Assembly (NCBI GenBank): GCA_001510575.1
Contig: LNGK01000005.1
Coordinates: 372,001-436,000 of the forward strand
Source of the DNA: Knoxdaviesia capensis
Taxonomy: Eukaryota > Ascomycota > Sordariomycetes > Microascales > Gondwanamycetaceae
Direction of reading: 5' to 3'
DNA length: 64,000 nt
Part shown: positions 11,901 through 24,834 of the stretch, in pieces
How positions within the stretch are numbered: the stretch's first letter is position 1
Layout: each line of letters opens with the position of its first letter
Notes under the pieces: generated by a model
The model's database searches: none
What the model saw: the letters and a program-made list of their open reading frames with translations, nothing else
What the model was told of the DNA's origin: nothing
Translations under genes and position numbers: made by a program

Positions 11901-13289
11901 AAACAGACAGGAACTCGAACGAGGACGCTGGCCTGAGGGAGGATGCGAGCGCACAGGACACACAGCAGGCCAACGTGCATCCGCAAGATAACATGAAGCG
12001 AACTTCAGACGAAAAACAGAGGGGAGAACTGTGGATCTGCGCTTAAAAACTGGCTGGCAACCCATGCAGGACAAGCCAAACCCAGGAACAATATTAATGG
12101 CTAAAAGAAAAAAAAATTAGAGATCCCCACGCGACACCACGGCCGTTCCAAGCATTCCAATGCCCATCCCCTTTCGAAAACCCCTTCCAACCCTCAGTCC
12201 CTACTAACAGTCCCACTAACTCCCTCTCCTGGCCCCCGGCGCCATGGATCATTCCGGCTGGTTTGGCTCGCCCATTTGAATCTGGGGCTGGACGCGGAAG
12301 GGAGAGAAGTGAAGGGCCAGCCACGCAACGGTGCGAACGGTACTGTGTGAGGAAGGGGTGAAGGAATTAGAGATGGGAGTATGGTCATGGTATTTCTCAT
12401 GCTGGGTCTACTGTATATATGCACAACACACAGAAGGACAAGCACTCCGGTGCTCCTTTCATTGCACGACGGTCTCCCTTCTATTATATCCTTATCACCA
12501 CCACCACCGCTTTAAACCTCCTATGCTGTGAATAATGGCTTCAGAGGAGTATACCAGCCTGAGCTTTCCGCATGGCTCGATTCGGATGTGGTCGGGAGGT
12601 TGGAGACCTGCCCCGCCAAGTACAGAGTAACGGGTTGACGTTCTCTTGCTGCGTCTGAGTTAACACCTATGATATCAAGAGTATACATGTACGCAGTGTC
12701 GGGCATTGGAGACCGTGGAGATCATGAATAGTTACCTGGTAATCTATTAATGGAGGCAACAGAAGGGCGCCGTTTGATCCATACAATCCGAGGACTGGGC
12801 GGCACATTCCGCTGAAAGCTTGATGCTTCCAATTTAAGACTCTTTAGAAACCCGATATCTAGGAGGTTCATGCCTGGTGCGAGAAGAGAGGAAGGCGTTA
12901 AGAGAAGATGGAGGGTGGCTTGAGTCCTTATATACTGTAGTTGATTCTGGGGCAGGGAGGCCGACCTGGCCGTGATTCACGGAGGGAGCAGCTTGCTTGA
13001 TGCTATGGTCATGCAAACCGCCGCGTGCCGTGAAGTCTTTAACAAACAGTCCTGCTACGATCCACTGAACGGCCACCAGATGTTGTCCTCGAGGTTGCAA
13101 CAGCCTCATCTGCATGTGTGCTGAGCCAGTTAGGATGGGAGGGAATTCCAGAGAACCAGTTGGGATTTTCCCCAGTCTCTCACGCGGCCAGGCCCCTCTT
13201 CTCTCCGAGGACCTGGATCGTGTCTCTCCCTCTCTCTCTCTCCAAGGGTAGACCAGACTAAACCAGGCGGAGAGGGAAATCAGATACGT

Positions 13290-13302
13290 CACACACACAC
13301 AC
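13290..13302. repeat. (CA)n microsatellite
   Basis: A short run of CA units, followed by a second short CACACACA patch at about 13306-13313. Confidence 0.85.
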
Positions 13303-14116
13303 CCTCACACACAGGTAGTCTCTCCCACAAGGTACCCTGATGACCAGATACGCTCCCCAGAGACGAGTTGCTTTGAAAACAAAGAGATAGCGATACTCTA
13401 GCTAGCTCTTCAGGGTCTGGAGTAAGGAACAACTGAGGGCCACTTATTTGTGATTCTACCAAATTCCCTGGCGACCATACCAAGCTTTTTTGGTCCAAGG
13501 GAGAAAGACGCCAGAACCCCCGATCTGCGTGAAATGGAAAGACTTCTCTATGGCATGGAAGAAGCTCTGGAAGCCAAGGGATGTGTGACCGAGCCAGATA
13601 GATCGGAGGGAGGGAGAGAGAGAGGATGGTGGCACTGCTGGACCAAAGTCTTTTTTTATCAAGGGGTTAACTTTTTATTTTTCAGGCGTGTGTCCGTCCC
13701 TTGAGAGAGGCTGGATCTTGCTACATCCAGCCGCATGTCTTGAACCAGGATGAATGGGATGGGAGATCCGCATTAGTGAGAAGCACGGGAAGTACGTGGG
13801 ACACAGCCTGTTCCGATCCCCGCGAGAGGAGGGAACGCAGCCCACACGCGCGCCTTGCTATTGACACCAGGAGTTCCATTCTCGCGGGCCCCGATTGACG
13901 ACGTTCACATTGTTCCGTTCGCCTGTCCCGCGTGAACCGAGGGGAGAGAAACAAAAAGGAAAGTCATGCTGGGCTGGGGGCTGGATCTGCCAAACTAGTC
14001 CAAGCCTGAAATAGAAAAGTCCAGAAAAAGCTTTCCCGCATGCACAAACCAAGCTTGTGCGCTTGTCACTTCCCCCTTGCATGACCCCATCCAGCTCTTT
14101 ATCTCTCCCTCCCTCT

Positions 14117-14133
14117 CACACACACACACACAC
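14117..14133. repeat. (CA)n microsatellite
   Basis: CA units in a CT/CA-rich patch. Confidence 0.9.
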
Positions 14134-14217
14134 GCACCACCTTGGCGGCGACCTTGGAGTCCCGGCTTGGCCGAGGCGCGGACACCGGAGATGGCCTGCC
14201 CACGGAAGAACAGACAG

Positions 14218-14262
14218 CGAGAGAGAAAGAGAAAGAGAGGAGAGAGAGAGAGAGAGAGAGGA
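14218..14262. repeat. (AG)n / purine tract
   Basis: A purine tract whose core at 14240-14260 is pure AG. Confidence 0.9.
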
Positions 14263-15189
14263 AGAAACGGCCAGAGCTGACGATCAGAAGAAAAGAAACG
14301 AGAGACTCGCGGGTTCGAAACTCCTAGATAAGCCGGGATCAGTCCACCGCTATCGCCGACATGTTCTTTATCCCATTCCCGCGAGTGGTTCTAGAAGATC
14401 AGACTAGCCGGGACTTACCTCAATGGACAACAATAACAAAAAAAGGAAGCACGGCACACCACGGGCAAACTGTCATTGATGCAGGCTTTTTCCGTAGGGA
14501 GGGGCAGAGGGGGGAAAAGACACTTGGACTTCACACACACACACAGACAAACCACACCACGTTCCGACTGACGCACGTGCACGCACCTTTTTCTCTTTCG
14601 GTTGGTCGTGGCTAAACATGTATGCCAAAAAATGGCCAGCGTGAATGAATAACCCGCTGTCATATTCCCCCCATTTTGCCCCAGCCGCACGCTGAAGTCC
14701 GGATCTTCTCTCGTGAGGCTGCGTCGGAGTGGGCTTAACCCTAGACCCTCACCCACTTTCCCCTCTGCGCCGTGAGAGCTGAGCCCGGCACCAACACTGG
14801 TATCAGGAACTTTGATGTGTGCAACACCTATTTTGTATCCGGTATGTGCTTATTTCGTTGTTTAGTTAATTGCTCAACTACTGGCATGTTCTTTTCGCCT
14901 CTACTGCTGTTTATAGCTCTCAAGACAATAAAATGGGTTGAAATCTGCAGACCCAGCTGAAGTGACCAAAAAAGAGCAGCATCCATGTGTATTTTAGTGG
15001 CCCCAACCATCCAATACAGAACACTGTGACGTCCCGGACCAGTTGTGCCGTCTGGCTACAGTTAAATCCAGGATGTGATGTTGCTGTTTCCAACAGAGTT
15101 GGGCATCTAGAGTGAGATACTGGAGTCGTAGTGCCAGAGTATCTGCTGTGTGGCACAGCCCATGATACCGTGGAGGGCGCGAGAACGAA

Positions 15190-15206
15190 AGAGAGAGAGA
15201 GAGAGA
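15190..15206. repeat. (GA)n microsatellite
   Basis: A run of GA units in intergenic DNA. Confidence 0.9.
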
Positions 15207-15950
15207 CACGATCGCTGCTCCTGGCGGATATAATGAATGTGGTTGAGGCACGCACCCAACCTGGGTGTCCGTCCTGCTTCATTGAGTAAAGTGGGAAAAT
15301 TTGGTCGGGTTGTCCAAAGGACTTCTGGCGTCACACTGGACACTCAAGCATTATTATGTAGCTGCTATACAACGGGGCTGACTCTTCCACATCTGCGCTG
15401 GGGGAGGGTGCGATGTGTCCTCCTTCCCGATCGCCTCTATCTCCTTTTCCTATTTCGTTCTTCTATCGCTTATGATCGGGATCCATCCCGGCTGGAGATG
15501 CAACTGGTGATAGAGTCTCCCAGGACCGACGACAGATTTTGAGAGCCCAGAACGCGAGAGAGAAAGAATACAGAGCCACACATTCCACAAGTTCCCCATT
15601 CACACGCACTCTCACCCACACCAAATTCCCAGTATTCTGCGGTTGAACCTTGGTCTGGCTGTCTGTCGCTCGTCTGATTCAGCGCCGCCTCGCCCCCCCA
15701 GGCTGTCCAATCAATCAGGCACTCGGCACTCTCAGCAGTCGAGGGGCGGCTGCACTTATGTAATGGGGGGAGTCATACCGCGCAGACCTATATCGCAGAC
15801 TTGCAGTAGTGCCAGTATTAGCTGTAGTGTGCCCGTATTTCCTGTAGTGGTCGCATTACAGCAGCCAGGAACGCTGCTACTTGTACCTGCATACTGGCGT
15901 CCAGGCCTTTTAGGTACCTGAGAGAGGAGAGGGCTGCTGGCTTCCAGATG

Positions 15951-18246
15951 TTCTCAGTCAGCCTGAGGGTGCTGCTGTAAGCCCCGAACATCCCCTTTTA
16001 CCACTATATTTCGCCTGTGCCGGAAGATTTCGCTCTCAATTTCGCGTCTCCCTTTCTCTCTCACAGTCTCTTGATCTCTGGCTTTCTCCTTCGTTCTTCC
16101 TCTTTGTATTCCCCAGCCGCACTTTCCTCCAGTTCAACTTATGCACATACACGGTCTTGCCCTTTATTTGGTCGGCCACTTCCTTCCTGTTGACTTCGTT
16201 TGTCTTGCTCTCCGACCTCGCCCCCAATTTCTCTCACTCACGCTCTCTCTCGCTTGTTGTAATTTCGTCGAACTGTCTATTTTCTTCTTCTTCTTCTTCT
16301 TCCTATATACTCTTGACCTCTTTACTTCTTAACTTCACCCTTTTGTCTTCTTCTTTTTTTTTCTTCCTCATCCCTCGTTTTCCCTCGACTTTCTTCGCCT
16401 TGTGCACACCTTTTTTTCTTCTTTTCTTCTGTACCGCCCAAAAATCGCCCGCGAACAAAATCCAGCTGATCTGCCTGCGTCCAGTGATCTACAATCATTC
16501 CCCAATTGCGTTACCCGGTTCGCTTTCTTTGCGTGTTCCTTTTTGGTTACGTCGCTGTCTGACCGATTTCAAAACCTCGACATCCGCCCAAAAACCCCAA
16601 CAACTACCGCCATCGCCAGATTTCAGAGCCTCTTCATACGCATATTTCGTTCACTGTCCATACTGCGATTTGCCGGTCCCTCACGCGTCTCCTGTCGTTC
16701 CAACTCCCCCCTCGTGATTTCTCCTGCCGCCACCCTGGGCTCCTGAGGGTGCTTGTCTCACAACCTCGACATTGATCCGTCTGGAGTGAACTCCGAGCCT
16801 CTGTCGCGTCTGGGCTCCGTTGCTTTTGTCGCTTCAGCCATATTCGCCGCCGTTCTCGACCTCAATACCCCTCCTCCTATTTTTCTCGGCCACGGTCTCT
16901 CCTTCCTCGTTTCTCCTCCTCGCCCTCCTTGCCTCTATCTTTCGCGACTCACTCGCTTGTTGTCCGTCCGGCTCAGTATCGCACCATTCACTGCGTGTTT
17001 CCCTTGTTCTGTTCGTGATTGTCGGTACTCCGTTTCCGTGCTCGGCCAAGATTCCATCCGATCCTTTTTCACCCCCAACATCACCTCCGCGATTTCCAAC
17101 TCCGCGAGTCTTCCAGACTGCGTCGATCGGGCAGTTTCCAACCGTCTCCGGAGATCCGTCTATACTGCGTATTTCTTCTCCTCGACCGTAAACCCATCTG
17201 CTCGATCCTGGTATTGCGCTTCAACCACCGCCTCTCACCCATTGCAAGAAAAACTAAGGTTGGTATCCCCACCCTTAACATTTGACCCATATCATATTTT
17301 TCTTGCATACAAACCAACCCGTGTGGTTCTTTGTCTACTACACATATCCAGCTATACATCTCTAGAGAGGTGCAGATTAGTCTTTTGCTTTTCACATAAG
17401 AAGCCTGAAGCAAGATGTATATTCTAGCACTTTAGTAATATCCAAGTGGGTGGCTTGAACTGCCTTTGAACTGCCTCCTACACTATATCCGATCTGATCC
17501 CTCTCCCATCTTCTCTCTCTGGCTATGTTTCCCGGTTTTCCAGGCACTCAATGCAACATGCCCTCTATAGTGTCTTAGCTTCTGGACCTATACTCTCCTC
17601 TGCTGATCCTCCTCAGACACTCTTCATTGTTCATCGCCTCTTTTTAACTCGGGAAGTTTCCGGGTACCTACCCTTGCTGGTGGGCTTGTCTCCCTTCCCT
17701 TCTTAACTCATCCATTCTGGGTAAACCCACTTGGCCATGTTCCATGGCATCCTTGTCCAAAGCCCAATTCTGACCCTGGCCCCATCTTTTCACATCATTA
17801 CATTTGCCTGTACCTAATCTTCCCATCTGTCTCGCTGTCTGGTTGTGAGATTGGTGTGCACTTTTTCTTCCCCTAAATCACCTGGCATCTTGCTGAATAG
17901 TTTCTTGCTTGTGCAATCTGCTTCTCGCTTTCCTGTTATTTTTCTTCTCACTCTATCTTTTCCTCCTGTACACTTTTTTTCTCATTCCAATTATCGCTGT
18001 TTTTCCCCCATCTAAGCTGCTTAATTGATTTTATTTCTCTCTCCTTTTTCTTAACACTGGATTTCACTTTTTTTTTCTGGGTCTTTCTTTCCACTAACCT
18101 CTCCTAATCCAGCTCTCTCCTCCTCCTCTGTCTTAGGTTTATTTTTCTCCTTCTTCCTCCCTCCCTCGATCTGTTCTCTGTCCGTGTCAAGCGCTCCCTG
18201 TTCTCTGCTCTCTGCCCGGCAGTCGACCCCCTTTCGAGCCCTCTGA
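15951..18246 (+). promoter_or_regulatory. Pyrimidine-rich presumed promoter and 5' leader of the nucleotidyltransferase gene
   Basis: About 2.3 kb directly upstream of the start at 18247 is rich in C and T on the + strand, with CTT repeats (about 16286-16301), TTTTCTT runs and very few purine tracts. Open frames here (for example 16157-16717 and 16753-17427) are Ser/Leu/Phe/Pro-rich products of CT-rich DNA with no recognisable protein. Comparable CT-rich leaders precede Sho1 in this window. A long 5' UTR with upstream ORFs, possibly with an intron, is likely but not proven. Confidence 0.5.
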
Positions 18247-21200
18247 ATGGACAGTCGGTCAACAACTGCAGAATCCCAGCACTCCTACTCGATCACTCCT
18301 TGGCCAAATTCTCCCGCCGTGTCAACACCTGCACCAGTAGTCGGTAACCCCGTTTCGCAGTCCGTGTCCCCGGCCGCCGCCAACATTGCCTCCAATTTGG
18401 CTTTCTTCATTCCCCAGCAGACCCAGTCTCACTACCGGGATCAACTGATAACCCTCAGCCAACTCTTCTCTCCCGGAAGAGGAGGCGGTGTCCCCCAACC
18501 GCACTCCTCTCTTCCCCACCCCAACGGAACCACTCCGGCACGGTCCCCCTCCTCGCACACTCCGTCTCGTCCGAGGTCTGTCTCCAAGACCTCCGTCAAA
18601 GACAAAGACCACCCTGTAGGCAAGGGCAACCAGGGCGGCCATGGGAGCCGACCAAACCATTCTCAACCAGATAAAGGCCATCGTGCTGCTAGAGAGTCAA
18701 CCTCCGTTAAGATGACCAACAAATCCAACCTCGACACTATGCATCACCCCTTGCACCCACGGCGGTCTCCGTCTGTGCAAGCCCAAAATCAACAGCAGCA
18801 GTCGAGTTCGGTCCCGTCCACTCCTCACCAGCATGCCCGAAACTACTCGTTCGAGTCTCGCGACCCTTCTCCTACCACCACGAATAACCACTCTCCACGC
18901 TCCGCATACTCAGAAACGACACCATCCCTCCCGTCTCTAAGACCTCTACCGGCAAAGTACTCCAGTTGCCAATACGAAACCTCCCAACTACATTCGCGTC
19001 GACGAATACCATACAGCCTAGGCAACGATCCGTTGGAAAAGACTGATTTGTCTACGCTGAAATCGAATTTGTCCGAAGATGAGGAGCGGCAATTATCGAC
19101 TGATATGCGAGAACTGTACGATCGATTACTTCCCACTCAAGATGTGGAGGAGAAGCGACTGAGACTGGTTGAGAAGCTGGAAGGCATTTTCAATGACCAG
19201 TGGCCGGGCCACGACATCAAGGTTCACCTTTTCGGATCCTCGGGGAATCTGCTGTGCTCGGACGACTCAGATGGTATGTGGTGAACCGTTCTATTCCGTT
19301 TTCCTTTCGCTCAAGCCCTAAGTCCCGAATTCACCGTCTCTCCGCAAGGGGGTTGATCAAACTCCTAAGTTCATCTGTCTTGAGTCTGACAGACCTTAAG
19401 CTACGGAACTAACACATCTCTTCTCCGAATATAGTTGACATATGTATCACCACTCCCTGGAAAGAACTGGAAGGCGTGTGCATAATAGCCGACCTCCTCG
19501 CAAAAAGTAAGAAATACAAAACATGTCTCTTTCCTTCTGAATTTGCATCTAAGCCTACCTTTCAGCGCCAAATTCTAACATCCTTTTCGTTGTCTTGTTT
19601 AGGAGGTATGGAGAAGGTAGTGTGCATATCGGCCGCGAAGGTCCCGATCGTCAAGATCTGGGATCCCGAACTCGAGCTTGCTTGCGATATGAACGTCAAC
19701 AACACGCTTGCCCTCGACAACACCCGCATGGTTCGCACTTATGTGCAGATCGACGACCGTGTTCGACCGTTGGCAATGATAATCAAGTACTGGACCCGGA
19801 AACGGATTATCAATGATGCTGGTAAGCCACATTTGGTTCTGCTCTCGCTGGCGTGCGATTTAAACACCCCGAAACCCTAACATTTTGCCTTCTTCTCACT
19901 AGCATTCGGTGGAACGTTGAGTTCGTACACGTGGATATGCCTCATAATCGCCTTCCTCCAGCTTCGAGATCCGCCGGTTTTGCCCTCTCTGCATGATCGC
20001 CAACACCCCCGACTGAAGAAACAAAGCGGAACCGAAAGCGCTTTCGCTGACGATGTTGAGAAACTACAAGGCTGGGGGAACAAGAATAAAGCCTCGATTG
20101 GCGAGCTCTTGTTCCAGTTCTTTCGATTTTACGCCCACGAGTTTGACTACGGCCGGCACGTCTTGTCGGTCCGGATGGGAAAACTGCTGACCAAGAAAGA
20201 CAAGAATTGGCACCGGGCCATCAACAATCAACTCTGTGTCGAAGAGCCTTTCAACATCTCTCGAAACCTCGGCAACACCGCCGACGAATTTTCCTTCCGT
20301 GGACTTCATATCGAACTGCGTCGTGCATTCGACCTCGTTTCACAGGGAAAGCTTCACGAGTGCTGTGAAGAGTATGTCTTCCCGAAGGAAGAGGAGCGTT
20401 CGACGTTTACGCGACCGACCGCACGGCCGGTGATTGTGCGGAGCTCGAGCCAAAATCATGCTGGCCGTGGTGGTGGCCGCGGGGGATTCAATCGTGGAGG
20501 CCGTCATTCGAATAACTACCGGAATGGCAATTCTAACCGGAGAGCCTCGTCTGGTGTTGCCTTCGATCAGCAGCAACAGCAGCAGCAACAGCAGCAGCAA
20601 CAGCAGCAACAGCAGCAACAACACTCACAATCTGGGGCACCTCCTAACGTGTTTGGAACGCCGGTGGGAATGATCTCGCCAGAGATGGCCTGGTACTCTT
20701 CTGTTCCCCAACTGCATCAGGACCTTCTCACTGTTCTTACCCAGGACTCGATCAGATTACAGCAGATGTATGGACACGGCGCCATGTACATCCCTCAAGC
20801 ACTGCAGGCTCAGCAGCAACAGTCTCAGCAGCAGCAGCCTTCATCCGCAACATCCTCGTCTGGCCAAGCCCAGGGGCATCTCGACCGATCAAGGACTAAC
20901 TCGATTGATAATTCGCCAATGACGGCCCCGATTCGACCGGATATGTACCAACTCGTTGCGGTGCCTTTCCAAGGCGGTGGCACTCACATGTTCTACGCAC
21001 CACAACAGGCCTTTGCCACATATCCTTCTTCGCCATCCACAATGAATGGGGCATCCTCGGATGTGAGACGAGGGATGCATCGCTCGAATACCGTGGTAGA
21101 TCCTGGAGCATCGACATCAGCTGGAAGCTCGCATAGATCGCAGTCCCAACCTGCCTCAAGATCCATTGCCACATCGCAGTCGCAGCCTCAAACTGCCAAC

Positions 21201-22832
21201 GGCTATATGTTAGGCTCTCCTGCATCGTCGTACGTGCCAGGTGTGCCGACGTTCTATCAGCGTACCACAAATGGCCACCCGATCCCGAGCTTCATCCCGG
21301 ACGATTCCGAGTACGAAGACGCTTCAGCCACCAAGGCGACGACTCTATCTCCGGCCTCGGAAGATGCGAGCTACGCTGCAAAGGAGAAGCAATCTTCCGG
21401 AGCGAAGGGACTGGCGCCGCCCGCTCTTCCAGTAGCGACAACAACATCAAATGCGCAAGTTCTGGCCACTGGGTCCTCAGAGGATGCTGGCGCCACATCT
21501 GGGGATGCGACCCAGCCGACAACGCGCCGGCGGAGACTTTCCACCGAAGGCCCCCAGACGATTCTCGATCGGCGAATGCGCCGTGCCTCCTCTCGTTCAC
21601 CTTCCCCTCTTGGACACGCGCGTGCCCACTCGACAGGCAACACATCAGCCATTGTCAACGGATCCACGCCGCAAGGGATCGGCCGAAGCCTTCCACGCTC
21701 CCCTCTGATTGTGAATGGATCTTCACTGAAAACCAGCACGACCCCTTCCCAGCGCGACGCTCCGATCGTTGACGGAAGCATCAAATTCGATTCAGGCACG
21801 GCTGATTCCGACCTAGCCAGTGGGTCGTCCCTGGGTGCGAGCGCCATGGCGCCTTCGGGGCTTGGCATCAGAAATAACACTGCCCCAGTTGTGTCGCCAT
21901 TTGTGCCTCTTCCTATGCGTCCCGTTACATCTGCTGATGGCGGAGCGCGGCAGCTGGCCGATGCACCTCCAATCGTGAATGGAACTCATGCTGTTCCCAC
22001 GCCGATACCATTTGCACAGCCGGTGCCCATGATGAGCCAGGGATACTTTCCTCCCCATCCTCAATTCACTCCGCCCATGGACTACTCGGCCAATGCTGGA
22101 GTTTCTCCTAGCTCACGCCAACGGGGGATGATGCGACCCGGAGCCCAGAATGGAATAGCTCCTCTTGACTTGGCGATAGGTGGCCCTCACAACAGTGGTG
22201 TGAATGAGTATCAGCATCTGTCTCCGGTGTACGAGGGCCAGACTCCGTCACCCAAGGCGGCGCGGAAGTCTGAGACGCCCACAAAGACTGAGAAGTCGCA
22301 CAACCACCTGCCCCGTACGCGTGAGAGAGATGCTACAGTCACGCCGATGACGCCACTGCCAGCCAGCCCTGAGGATATTACGCCAACACCGAAGGGACAG
22401 TCTCGGCAAGGTGATGGCCACGGTGTGAATACCAATAGCTCTAACGGGAAAAATCCCGGTGGACATGGAGGTGGCGGGCAGCAGCAGCATGGTGCAAAAG
22501 CGGCCAAGAGGAATTCGATGCAGAACCGATCATTGACGTCGCCCAATCTAGCTTCTGATTTGGCTCGGATGCAGCTGGATACGAACGTCCATGGGATCAA
22601 CGACACGCCAGCATCCGCTACGACACCCGCATCAACGGGACGACCCGTAGCGGAGCGAAACGGTCCTGCTTCCCACAACCATGCAGCGGGCACCGAGGGC
22701 GGTGAGTGGCAAAAGGCGACATCGTCGAAGCATCGCAAGAAGGGTGGCCAGGGCGCAAAGGCCCAGGCGAACGGCACGGCCAACCACGCAGAACAGACTC
22801 CGCGGGTCGAATCGGACAGAAAGGGTGGCTGA
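18247..22832 (+). CDS. Cid1-family noncanonical poly(A)/uridylyl polymerase-like protein
   Basis: Predicted to add nucleotides to RNA 3' ends, as in the Cid1/Trf superfamily; A versus U preference cannot be told. Exons: 18247-19273, 19435-19506, 19603-19821 and 19903-22832, total 1,415 residues. Donors GTATGT, GTAAGA and GTAAGC and branch sites such as AACTAAC support the joins, and all phases close. Residues 1-300 are low complexity. The nucleotidyltransferase core has HLFGSSGNLLCSDDSDVD (about 327-344, two metal-binding Asp), which spans intron 1, and a third candidate Asp at 395 (ELACDMNV). The central domain has MIIKYWTRKRIIND and GGTLSSYTWICLIIAFLQ. A PAP-associated region (KASIGELLFQFFRFYAHEFD) lies at about 503-522. 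A Gly/Arg/Asn patch, 18 consecutive Gln (662-679) and about 730 disordered residues follow. The long tail suggests RNP or granule association (inference). Confidence 0.88.
20568..20621 (+). repeat. CAG/CAA tract encoding 18 glutamines
   Basis: Eighteen mixed CAG and CAA codons in the last exon of the nucleotidyltransferase gene. The mixed codons suggest selection for the Gln tract, or simply interruption of slippage. A second Gln-rich patch lies at about 20811-20840. Confidence 0.95.
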
Positions 22833-24834
22833 GTGAGTGATTGCTAGCACAACACGAGTGGAAATGCACATGCACAGCGCAACTTGCTTGGCACAGGTCG
22901 GCATTTGATGTTGCGAAGCATCGACAGCATGTCTCGGAACCCGACATTCCATTTTGGTGAAGGATCTCCCACGTGGGGGCGGCATGAGGACTGTTGACGG
23001 GGGTTGGGGGTGTTGACATGGATCACCGCTCTGTTGAACTCTGGACTTTCAAGTTTCTTCAGCTGTCTCAACCTTGTCACCCTTTTCCGCTCCTCTTCCC
23101 CACATTCACTCACCTCCGAACATGATTTTATTTGGAGATGGTGATTCGGCTTGTTATGAAGACAAGACAGGGCTAAGGCTCCGGATCGTGGACCGAACCC
23201 CCACTTTCTCCTTTTGTTCTGGACGACCCGAGACATTGGCTTTCCTAGGCTCGCTTTACCGAACCCACACACCGCTCTGCGACCATGAACGCCTTTCGCC
23301 CATTCAGCCGTGTAATGCGACTCGTTGCCGGCTCGACGAACTGTTGTCAGTCCACAAATCGGAGACATTCGACCGACCTCCTCTTGCGATTGTCCGTACC
23401 CGGGCAGTGAAGACCCGGCCGGAGTCGGCGTTTCCACTTTCTTCACACTTTCTTTTTGTCTAATGTTTTCTCGTTTCTTTTTCTTCTCGTTTATTTTTCC
23501 GCGATGCATGGCGAATGATCTCTGGTTTTATGGTGGATGTGTGACGATCCACTATCAGGTCTATGGAACGGATTTTCGTAACCAAAAAAAATTGAGTGTG
23601 CTTTTTTTTGTTCTCTCATGTGTTAGACCCCCCCCTCAAATGGAGCAAAACGGTTGAGCAATTAGGATTCTGGGCATGGTTTCGTTTTCATTCGGACGCT
23701 TCTTTTTTATATCTTAGCCCCTTCATTAACTGTGTTTTATTGACGTTTGGTTCATCGATTTGGTTTTTTTTCATCTTGCATGCTGGGAATAGCAACGAGC
23801 CTTAGCAATTCACGCAGTCCTTTTTTTTTTTTGTTTTTTTTTTTTGTTTTTTTTTGCTACTTTACTTTCAAAGACGCACTGCACGCACATATATGGGAAA
23901 AGGAAGATAAATACCAAAGCATTTTGCATGTACACTGATGAGTTGAGAAGGTGTTGAAGCGGACAGATATCATTGCAGACAGACATGTGGTTGTGATAGT
24001 TGTGTGTATTAGGGTTAACCCCTGGTTGGCTCCCCAGCCTGAAACTCATCGTGCGCCACAACCAGAGAGTTCTCCCCTACCCACTCGCCACAATTTTGGC
24101 CACTTCACCGCTGCCTGGGATTTTGGGTTGTGGCTGGGGCATGATGCCTGGATTTTGGAAGGGTGATTATGCTTCTGTTTCCTTCTTTGCATTTCCCGTT
24201 ATGAAGGTTGAGTATTGTCCAACTTGATTGATTCGGTGGTCTGCCATACATATTCAACGAGCTTTCTTGTTCTCTCTCGCTATTTGCCTCAAGTTTCCTG
24301 TCTTTGAACTGGACTGACGAACAGAGACGCTGTGTATGGCGGCCTCAGTGGTGGAGTGTCGGTGTATCGCGATACGAGTCTCTGAAATCCGTTCTACGTG
24401 ACTCGAGATAAGAATCGGAGATTGCCACGTTGGGACTGTTGCGGGACGTGTACGGGAGATACGATCGGCGCAAACGGGTCGTACGTGTCTTTTCTGCGCC
24501 TCACACCAAGACCGATTCACCGATTCTGAACCCACGCCCGATTCCAGGCGACGGGCCTTCGAGAAGTGGGTTTTCTTCGGTGGTGGAGAACACGTCCAGG
24601 CTTACAGAAAAGCCGACACTTGGTGTTTCCCTATCAGGCAGGTGGACGATCGATTAGGCGGGTGAAGGAGTCCCGATTGGACTTTTGCACCGAGGCTCCT
24701 GAAGGTTCCGGGGGCTGGCTGCCTTTTTGGACCCGGAAATCCGGGCGGGAACCCCACCTTCGGACGGCCAGTCCGACTGCCGAATTTCCCGGCTCCACGG
24801 TCTTTCGTCCGTGCTATCACTACAGTTTCTGGCC
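22833..24834. other. Intergenic region between two + strand genes
   Basis: The first part is the 3' flank of the nucleotidyltransferase gene and becomes T-rich after about 23,450, with a near-pure T tract at about 23819-23858. A telomere-like TTAGGGTT occurs at 24011-24018. The segment before 24835 should hold the promoter of the BTB/F-box gene. No separate gene is seen. Confidence 0.55.
23819..23858. repeat. Poly-T tract
   Basis: About 40 bases of T interrupted by a few G and C, in the T-rich 3' flank of the upstream + strand gene. Confidence 0.9.

Larger units (their letters stand above)
8920..15950. other. Gene-poor stretch with microsatellites
   Basis: About 7 kb without a recognisable gene. 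The longest plausible frame is about 190 codons from an ATG at 8926 to 9507; it starts MYVLPSAALAELERDAEQ and becomes very basic. I do not recognise it and do not call it. The segment also holds telomere-like motifs near 10291 and 14735, CA and AG microsatellites between 13.3 and 15.2 kb, and purine-rich patches. There is no extreme AT-richness of the kind expected from heavily RIP-mutated transposons. Confidence 0.45.

Noticed and set aside
14281..14340. Possible tRNA B box (GGTTCGAAACTCC)
   Set aside because: No A box at a suitable distance and no cloverleaf can be drawn from the flanks.
16157..17427. Two + strand frames of 186 and 224 codons before the nucleotidyltransferase gene
   Set aside because: Ser/Leu/Phe/Pro composition is what CT-rich DNA encodes in any frame; neither has a conserved motif. 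They may be upstream ORFs of a long leader but are not called as genes.
6883..18246. RIP-degraded transposon island
   Set aside because: The DNA is not AT-rich, and I found no reverse transcriptase, transposase, terminal repeats or target duplications by eye.
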